Assembly (NCBI GenBank): GCA_964592235.1
Contig: CAZQCF010000005.1
Span: 79,561-143,560 of the forward strand
Reading direction: 5' to 3'
Source: PLA3 sp964592235
Lineage (GTDB): Bacteria > Planctomycetota > Phycisphaerae > UBA1845 > UTPLA1
Length of the DNA stretch: 64,000 bases
Numbering within the stretch: position 1 is the stretch's first letter; every line of letters starts with the position of its first letter. Position numbers and translations under genes: made by a program. This document shows positions 58,970 to 64,000 of the stretch, one piece after another. The notes below the pieces were generated by a model. It ran no database searches, had not been told where the DNA came from, and saw only the letters and a program-made list of their open reading frames with translations.

Positions 58970-60817
58970 GTGCGAGCTGACACATCGCCTGTTCGCATAC
59001 CTGCATGTTTGCGCGTGTTTCGGCTGGTCCTTCTCATCGGGGGGCTTTCGAGCGCACCCGTCGCGCGCGCCTTTGCGCCAGCCGACATCTTCGTAGACGC
59101 CGGGGCGGTCGGGGTTCAGAACGGGTCGAGCTGGCAAGATGCATTTGTCCACGTGGGCCCTGCGCTGGCGTCCGCCGTGCCCGGCACGCGAATCCTGATC
59201 GCCGGGGGAACCTACAAGCCGGATGGCGGCAGCGGAGATCGCTCTGCTACATTTGTCGTTAATTCGGGCGTGATTCTGGAAGGTGGCTACGCGGGGAGTG
59301 CGGGCGGCGATCCGAATCTGCGTGATCCGGCCGCGTATGTTACGACGTTGAGCGGGGATATCGGCGTCAGCGGCGTTTCGACGGACAATTCCTACCATGT
59401 GGTGACTCTGTCGGCGGGTGGCGCCCCGCGCGAGCTGAATGGTCTCGTCATTGCGTGGGGAAACGCGGACGGGATTTTTCCTGATGATACCGGCAGCGCG
59501 ATTCGGTGCCTCGGCCCGGCCATGATTCGCAATTGTCTGATACGTGACAGTCGCGGTGACAACGGCGGGGCGGTGTTTGTTCCGCTGGGCGTTAGCCCGG
59601 AGTTTGAAAACTGCCAATTTAACGGGAATTCGACGTTCGGGACGGGCGGGGCGATCTCATTGAGCGGCGGCAACTCGACCCTTACCGGCTGCGCCTTTGC
59701 CAACAACATGGCGGATTTTTCCGGCGGCGCGATTGGCGGCTCGAACAGCACATTCACGCTCACCGATTGCGTATTCCTCGACAACGTCGCGGGGTTTTTC
59801 GGCGGCGCGGTATATCATTTTTTTGGGTCGCCGCAAGTCACCGGATGCCTGTTTCAGGATAACGTGCAGTTAAACGACACTGTGATCGGCAACGACGGCG
59901 GTGGCGCCTTCTACAATGACCGCGGCAACGCCGTGATTCGCCGGACCAGGTTCCAGGGCAATCTTGCGACGGATGACGGGGGAGCGATGTTCGCCACGCA
60001 GGGCGCTACCGTCCTGGAGTCATGTCGATTCATAGACAATCTCGCGGGTGATTTCGGCGGCGCGATTCACAACCTTCTCGGCAGCCTCATCGTTCGGAAC
60101 AGCGCCCTGGTCGCTAACACCGGATTCGATCGCGGCGGTGGCATCTCCAATTCCAATGCTTCGCTGACGGTGGAGGGTTGTTCAATCGTCAACAACCGCT
60201 GCTTCGTCATCGGCGGAGCGGGCATTCATCATCAAAACGGCGCCGGGCTGATTCAGGGCGATATCCTCTGGTACAACCGTGACCTGAACGGCCAAAGCGA
60301 AGCAGCCCAGGTGAAAGTCGTCGGCCCGCTGCCGACGACGCGATTCAACTGCATGCAAGGTTGGACCGGCTTGTTTGGGGGCACCGGCAACTTCAGCGGC
60401 AATCCTAAATTCGTCAATCTCGACGGCCCGGACGGCATTGCCGGTACGGCCGATGACTGCGTGGAGATTTCCGTAACGTCGCCGTGCATCAACACCGGCG
60501 ATCCGATCCTCGTGGTGCCGCCCGAGGCCATGGAAATTGACGGACAACCGCGGATCATGGGATGCCGGATCGATGTCGGGGCAGATGAGTTTCTCGTCGG
60601 GGAGCCGGGCAGCGGTGACATGAACGGCGACGGCCGCGTCGATGGCGCGGACATTCAGCCGTTCGTCAATGCGTTTCTTGGGGTGGGGCCGGCTGCGTGG
60701 TTCTGCGTGGCGGATTTGGATTCGTCGGGCTTCCTCGATCCGACGGATGTCGCAATGATGGCCGACTTGCTGCTGTCCCTCGCCCGTTCGGCGCCGGCGA
60801 CGGCCATGTCTTACTGA
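58970..60817 (+). CDS. Secreted right-handed beta-helix protein with dockerin-like tail
   Basis: 615 residues from GTG 58970. Signal peptide FRLVLLIGGLSSAPVARAFA. The mature start DIFVDAGAVGVQNGSSWQDA is the usual opening of choice-of-anchor Q / Pel9A-like proteins. Repeated coils such as NCQFNGNSTFGTGGAISLSG, GCAFANNMADFSGGAIGGSN and SCRFIDNLAGDFGGAIHNLL form the parallel beta-helix, about 130-430. The tail MNGDGRVDGADIQPFVNAFL plus ADLDSSGFLDPTDVAMMADL is a pair of dockerin-type calcium loops typical of planctomycetes. The last 152 nt overlap the opposite-strand M48 gene. Confidence 0.88.
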   Translation: MRADTSPVRIPACLRVFRLVLLIGGLSSAPVARAFAPADIFVDAGAVGVQNGSSWQDAFVHVGPALASAVPGTRILIAGGTYKPDGGSGDRSATFVVNSGVILEGGYAGSAGGDPNLRDPAAYVTTLSGDIGVSGVSTDNSYHVVTLSAGGAPRELNGLVIAWGNADGIFPDDTGSAIRCLGPAMIRNCLIRDSRGDNGGAVFVPLGVSPEFENCQFNGNSTFGTGGAISLSGGNSTLTGCAFANNMADFSGGAIGGSNSTFTLTDCVFLDNVAGFFGGAVYHFFGSPQVTGCLFQDNVQLNDTVIGNDGGGAFYNDRGNAVIRRTRFQGNLATDDGGAMFATQGATVLESCRFIDNLAGDFGGAIHNLLGSLIVRNSALVANTGFDRGGGISNSNASLTVEGCSIVNNRCFVIGGAGIHHQNGAGLIQGDILWYNRDLNGQSEAAQVKVVGPLPTTRFNCMQGWTGLFGGTGNFSGNPKFVNLDGPDGIAGTADDCVEISVTSPCINTGDPILVVPPEAMEIDGQPRIMGCRIDVGADEFLVGEPGSGDMNGDGRVDGADIQPFVNAFLGVGPAAWFCVADLDSSGFLDPTDVAMMADLLLSLARSAPATAMSY

Positions 60818-62378
60818 CCGGCTCGCGATTCATGTTCCCCATTGCATCGGAGACAAACGGGAGATAGATCAACCCGGCGATGATCGTGCCAACGACTGCC
60901 GCGCCGATCAACCCCGCCTTGATGCTCACGAGCTGTCGCTCAAATCTTGCCAGGGCCGAGGGGCTCGTCAGGAACGTTTCCAGCAATCGACAACGGGATG
61001 CGATGCTGCCGTGCCGCCAGCTTGGGGCTTCGCGCGCGATGCCGTTCAGATCGGCGATTCGCGCGAGCGTGCGGCCGAAGACCCGGGCGGCCGTGGTGCA
61101 GACGCCGGGCGCGGGCGGCTGTCCGTGAATTCGGCACTGCGGGACGCAGGCGGTGATGTCGGGTGTGACGCATTGAACGCCGAAGAGATCGGCCTGTCGC
61201 TCGAATTTGCGAGACAGCCAGCCGAACGCAAAAAGCCAGAGGGCGAGTAACACGGCGAGGCTGATGAATTCCAGCAGGGCGGGGTCGGTCACCCAGCGCA
61301 TCCGCTGCAGGGCGATAAACGAACCGCCCGCCAGGTACATGGTCACGAGGGCAAAGACGCCGAAGAGCGGCAGATGCCAGTGGTGGACGTGCCCGGCTTC
61401 ATGCGCGAAGACGGCTTCGATTTCCTCGTCGTCGAGATTCTCCAGGAGTGCGTCCGAAACGAGGATGTATCGCATCGGCGGGACAAAGCCCATGACGGCG
61501 GCGTTGATCGTGGTGCCGTGGGTCTGCCACAGGAGAATCTCGCGGTAGCGCAGGCCGATGCGCCGGCAGGTTTCCACAAAACGGCGCCGCAACGGGCCGT
61601 CCGGGAGCGGGCGCGTGGCCCAGATGTGGCGAATGAGCAAGGGTGAGCAAAGCAGGATGAAGAACGAAGCGATGCCAAGCAGGGCGTCGGCCGCGTAGGC
61701 GTGCAGCTTGACCGGCAACCACGAGCTTAGCAGGGGCGAGGGTTGAAAAGAACCGTCGGGATGCAGGGGCTTGAGCGCTTCGGTGAAGTGTTTCACAAAC
61801 ACAATCAGGATCATCGGCGCGGCGATGACCAGGATTTGGTGGCGGCATTTGTCAACAATATAATCGACGAGTCCGACCGCCGGTTCGGGATCGTGAGGAC
61901 GGGCGTCATCGGGCGCGTCGACCGGGTGAATCGCTGCATGGCGGATAGCGCGTTCCACCGGGAAGAAAACGATCCATTGCAGCAGAACCGATACAAAGAA
62001 CGGAGCGAGGATCAATATCTCGTCGGCCAGCGGCCAACGATTCAGCCCCAGGGTCAATCGAACAAAGCGCGGCCACGGCGTCGCCAGGAGCAGGGTGCAG
62101 AGCAGGGCTCCGTGGAGCAGGGAAAGCCCATTGGCCGCGTGGGAAAGTCTCGCCGTGCAATCATCCATGTGCGAGGCCCCGCGCTCGACAACGGATTTTG
62201 CCACCCAGTGCCGGGCGGCCAGCGCCATGCTGAATGAGATCACGATACAAGCCATGGCGGGCAGCGCGGCCGGCAGGGCGTCTGAAAGCGAAGCACCCCC
62301 TTTGATGATCTGAAGCTCCGCGATGGGGAGGTTGCCGCTCAAGACGAGGGCGAACGCAAGAATCACTAGAAAATACAT
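60666..62378 (-). CDS. M48-family membrane metallopeptidase with antisense-overlapping tail
   Basis: 570 residues. Several amino-terminal helices (MYFLVILAFALVLSG, EILILAPFFVSVLLQWIVFF, ADALLGIASFFILLCSPLLI), then the zinc site AVFAHEAGHVHHWHLPLFGV (HEAGH) and the downstream acidic ligand region RKFERQADLFGVQCV. More helices follow, including LIGAAVVGTIIAGLIYLPF. M48 peptidases such as HtpX and Ste24 act on membrane or lipidated proteins. After residue 520 the chain becomes a Pro/Ser/Thr/Arg-rich low-complexity tail (SDRGSPTNPNPPRRTTQPAP) encoded antisense to the dockerin end of the beta-helix gene. Confidence 0.87.
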   Translation of the reverse strand: MYFLVILAFALVLSGNLPIAELQIIKGGASLSDALPAALPAMACIVISFSMALAARHWVAKSVVERGASHMDDCTARLSHAANGLSLLHGALLCTLLLATPWPRFVRLTLGLNRWPLADEILILAPFFVSVLLQWIVFFPVERAIRHAAIHPVDAPDDARPHDPEPAVGLVDYIVDKCRHQILVIAAPMILIVFVKHFTEALKPLHPDGSFQPSPLLSSWLPVKLHAYAADALLGIASFFILLCSPLLIRHIWATRPLPDGPLRRRFVETCRRIGLRYREILLWQTHGTTINAAVMGFVPPMRYILVSDALLENLDDEEIEAVFAHEAGHVHHWHLPLFGVFALVTMYLAGGSFIALQRMRWVTDPALLEFISLAVLLALWLFAFGWLSRKFERQADLFGVQCVTPDITACVPQCRIHGQPPAPGVCTTAARVFGRTLARIADLNGIAREAPSWRHGSIASRCRLLETFLTSPSALARFERQLVSIKAGLIGAAVVGTIIAGLIYLPFVSDAMGNMNREPVSKTWPSPAPNGRGTAASRPSLRHPSDRGSPTNPNPPRRTTQPAPPQETH

Positions 62379-62609
62379 GCGTCCGGTCCCCGGGAGAGGT
62401 GTAAAATAGCTGCCAGTCGGAAGTTAGGTTTCCGTGTCTCGGCCAGTGTATGGTGAGCAGAATCGGGAAATCGAGTAATAAGCAAGCCCATGGCGTCGTT
62501 ACAATCCTGTGATGCCTGCCCGGTTGCCGTGGCGCAGGTTTGCCGTGACCATACTGTGTGCATCATAGTGCGGCGCACGCACTAATTAAAGAAACGGAGA
62601 CAGCAGACC

Positions 62610-63539
62610 ATGTCGGTTCGATTCAGCATTCTGGGTTTGACGGCGGCGATGATTCTGGGGTCGGCGGTGTTCGCGCAGGACGGGCAGCCTGCTGAACAAG
62701 GCAAGGAGGTCGTTGTCCCCGGGAAGGTCAAGCGAGAGCGCGGCGATCGGCCGCGATTCAAGGAGATCGGCCGGGCGGATCCGGGATTGGTGGCGGACGA
62801 CATGGCGACGCGGCTGGAGTTGGACGATTCGCAGAAGGCGCAGGTGATGGCACTGGTGGCCAATTTTCAGTCCGTGCAGAAGGACCTTCGTCAGAAATAC
62901 CGGCCGACGGATGAGAGCATGCAGCGGTTGCATGGAATCCGCGAGGAGATGAAAGCGGCGCAGGAGACGAAGGACGAGGCGAAGATGACGGCGCTGCTGG
63001 ACGAGCTGAAGGCCATCCGCGCGAAGAACGACGAACTGATGCGGCCGCTGACCGAGCAGGTTGAGGCGGCAAAGGCCGAGCTGCACACGAACCTCGAGGG
63101 CATGATGCGCGGCGAGCAGCGGCAGAAGTTCTCGGCGTACTGGCAAATGTACGGCGGCGACCGCAATCGAAAGATGTCGATGGCTGCGCGCAGCCCGCAG
63201 GCGCTGAAGGCCCTCGTCGAGCGATTGCCGGGCTTGAGCAGCCAGCAGAAGAACGACATCGACGCGTTGTTCAAGGCGTATTTTGAATCGAGCAAGCAGA
63301 GCCGCCGCGGTGGGCGCGAGGCGGACGCGGCCGTGAAGAAGCTGTACGACGACGTGGCCCTGCTCCTGACCGAAGAGCAGAAAACAAAGCTCGAACAGCA
63401 GATGGGCAGCATGCGCGGATCGGGCGGCAGAGAGAAGCCCGGCTCGGCGGCGGCCGATGCGGCCAAGGGCGAAGCGCCGAAGGAAGGCGCGCCCGGCGGC
63501 GAAGCGCCGAAGAAAGAGCCGTCATCCTCCGGCGGCTGA
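62610..63539 (+). CDS. Exported helical protein, Spy/LTXXQ-like
   Basis: 309 residues. Signal FSILGLTAAMILGSAVFAQD; then a mostly helical, highly charged mature chain with DDMATRLELDDSQKAQVMAL and LLDELKAIRAKNDELMRPLT and a second helical unit LPGLSSQQKNDIDALFKAYF with LLLTEEQKTKLEQQMGS. The L(D/T)xxQ-type segments recall the Spy/CpxP periplasmic chaperone motif, though overall identity cannot be judged. The tail is a low-complexity Gly/Ala/Pro/Glu region. Convergent with the next gene, overlapping by 18 nt. Confidence 0.72.
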   Translation: MSVRFSILGLTAAMILGSAVFAQDGQPAEQGKEVVVPGKVKRERGDRPRFKEIGRADPGLVADDMATRLELDDSQKAQVMALVANFQSVQKDLRQKYRPTDESMQRLHGIREEMKAAQETKDEAKMTALLDELKAIRAKNDELMRPLTEQVEAAKAELHTNLEGMMRGEQRQKFSAYWQMYGGDRNRKMSMAARSPQALKALVERLPGLSSQQKNDIDALFKAYFESSKQSRRGGREADAAVKKLYDDVALLLTEEQKTKLEQQMGSMRGSGGREKPGSAAADAAKGEAPKEGAPGGEAPKKEPSSSGG

Positions 63540-64000
63540 TTCGGCGGCTTGAGCACGGTGCGCCGCGAGAAGCGCGTCGACGGTCTCGATCAGCCCGTCG
63601 CGCGCCTGAATCTGAATCGTGTTCGCGTCGATTTCCCATTTTCCATCCGGCGGTCGATCGTGCGTCGTGAGGTAGAAATACTCCACCGCGCCGAGCCCGC
63701 CGCCCGGAATATAGACACCATGCTTTTTGACGCGATCCCAGGGCAGGGCGATCGTGCGCGTCAGCGTCACGAGCCGCGCGCCCTCCGCCGTCAGCACCAG
63801 CCGCCGGACATAGCCGCGCACAAATCCGTGAACCGTCAGCAGCACGACCAGCGCGGCCGTGCCCTTCATCCACAGCGGCGTCGGATTGATCAGCAGGAAC
63901 CCCTGCAGGGCGCAGATCGGCAGCATGACGATGAGGTACATGCGCAGCGGCGTGCGCAGATAGGGCCGGCTTGTGCGAAGGGTTGACCGGGCGCGATCGG
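63522..64000 (-). CDS. Membrane protein of unknown function, cut by the right edge
   Basis: The frame is open to the window end (RSTLRTSRPYLRTPLR before Met 63941), so the start may lie outside. Visible part: two helices (MYLIVMLPICALQGFLLI, TAALVVLLTVHGFVRGYV), then a cytoplasmic domain with RTIALPWDRVKKHGVYIPGG and KWEIDANTIQIQARDGLIET, reminiscent of small PH-like domains in bacterial membrane proteins. No function is assigned. It overlaps the preceding convergent gene by 18 nt. Confidence 0.65.
   Translation of the reverse strand, partial: DRARSTLRTSRPYLRTPLRMYLIVMLPICALQGFLLINPTPLWMKGTAALVVLLTVHGFVRGYVRRLVLTAEGARLVTLTRTIALPWDRVKKHGVYIPGGGLGAVEYFYLTTHDRPPDGKWEIDANTIQIQARDGLIETVDALLAAHRAQAAESAAGG

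Overview
The window is GC-rich, densely coded bacterial DNA that looks like a planctomycete of the Phycisphaerae type, probably a chromosome fragment. Four observations point there: dockerin-like DxNxDGxVDGxDIQ tails on a beta-helix protein and on a small membrane protein; PEP-CTERM exported proteins; a small membrane protein with the CxxCGYNLTGLTEPRCPEC zinc ribbon; and a pseudopilin/DUF1559-like NNLRQIG segment fused to an anti-sigma-like protein. The assignment rests on recognised families, not on a database search. Five tRNAs (Cys, His, Arg, Lys, Val) and rpsU are present, but no rRNA, CRISPR, prophage or replication origin was seen.

Layout. 1-6.3 kb: the 3' part of coaX overlapping an MnmE-like GTPase, a methyltransferase, a GAF/sigma-54 activator facing an ECF sigma factor across a promoter region packed with GGGTAA repeats, then an anti-sigma/pseudopilin hybrid. 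6.4-14.1 kb: zinc-ribbon membrane protein, tRNA-Cys, RlmN/Cfr-like radical SAM enzyme, tRNA-His, a membrane diguanylate cyclase, CTP synthase, a broken nucleotidyltransferase with its small partner, and ornithine aminotransferase. 14.4-20.2 kb: an exporter operon (Cys-rich secreted protein, HlyD adaptor, ABC ATPase, two MacB/FtsX-type permeases, OB-fold-like lipoprotein). 20.3-30.1 kb: tRNA-Arg, STAS protein, Tat-exported PLP enzyme, M28 peptidase, small lipoproteins, arginine deiminase, dihydropyrimidinase, RarA, DUF4286 protein. 30.1-34.8 kb: a second ABC exporter operon, a membrane-anchored protein and a LigD-type phosphoesterase. 34.9-44.5 kb: TPR lipoprotein, AMMECR1 protein, histone-deacetylase-like protein with the pntAA/pntAB/pntB transhydrogenase genes, an ECF sigma factor with a dockerin-bearing membrane partner, and the reverse transsulfuration pair (cystathionine beta-synthase and gamma-lyase).

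44.5-51.6 kb is the most interesting part: a TatD-like hydrolase, an alkaline-phosphatase-fold protein, two sugar-isomerase-like TIM barrels, a UbiA prenyltransferase and an inositol-3-phosphate-synthase-like protein. Together they resemble the ebo metabolite-export cluster, but the 3-dehydroquinate-synthase-like member (EboD) is absent and an Ino1-like enzyme is present. The cluster is split by a small REP-type transposon (RAYT gene between inverted 24-bp repeats), and its leftward arm begins 28 nt behind a tRNA-Lys gene that has a good promoter.

51.7-64 kb: tRNA-Val, a methyltransferase, rpsU, an ATP-grasp (PPDK_N) protein, three tandem PEP-CTERM paralogues with separate promoters, a large beta-helix protein whose 3' end overlaps an antisense M48 peptidase gene by 152 bp, a periplasmic helical protein and a membrane protein running off the right edge.

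Several short dispersed repeats recur: the REP unit (three copies), a GGTGCGTC/GACGCACC hairpin (two), and a CCCGCCTT-type repeat (two).
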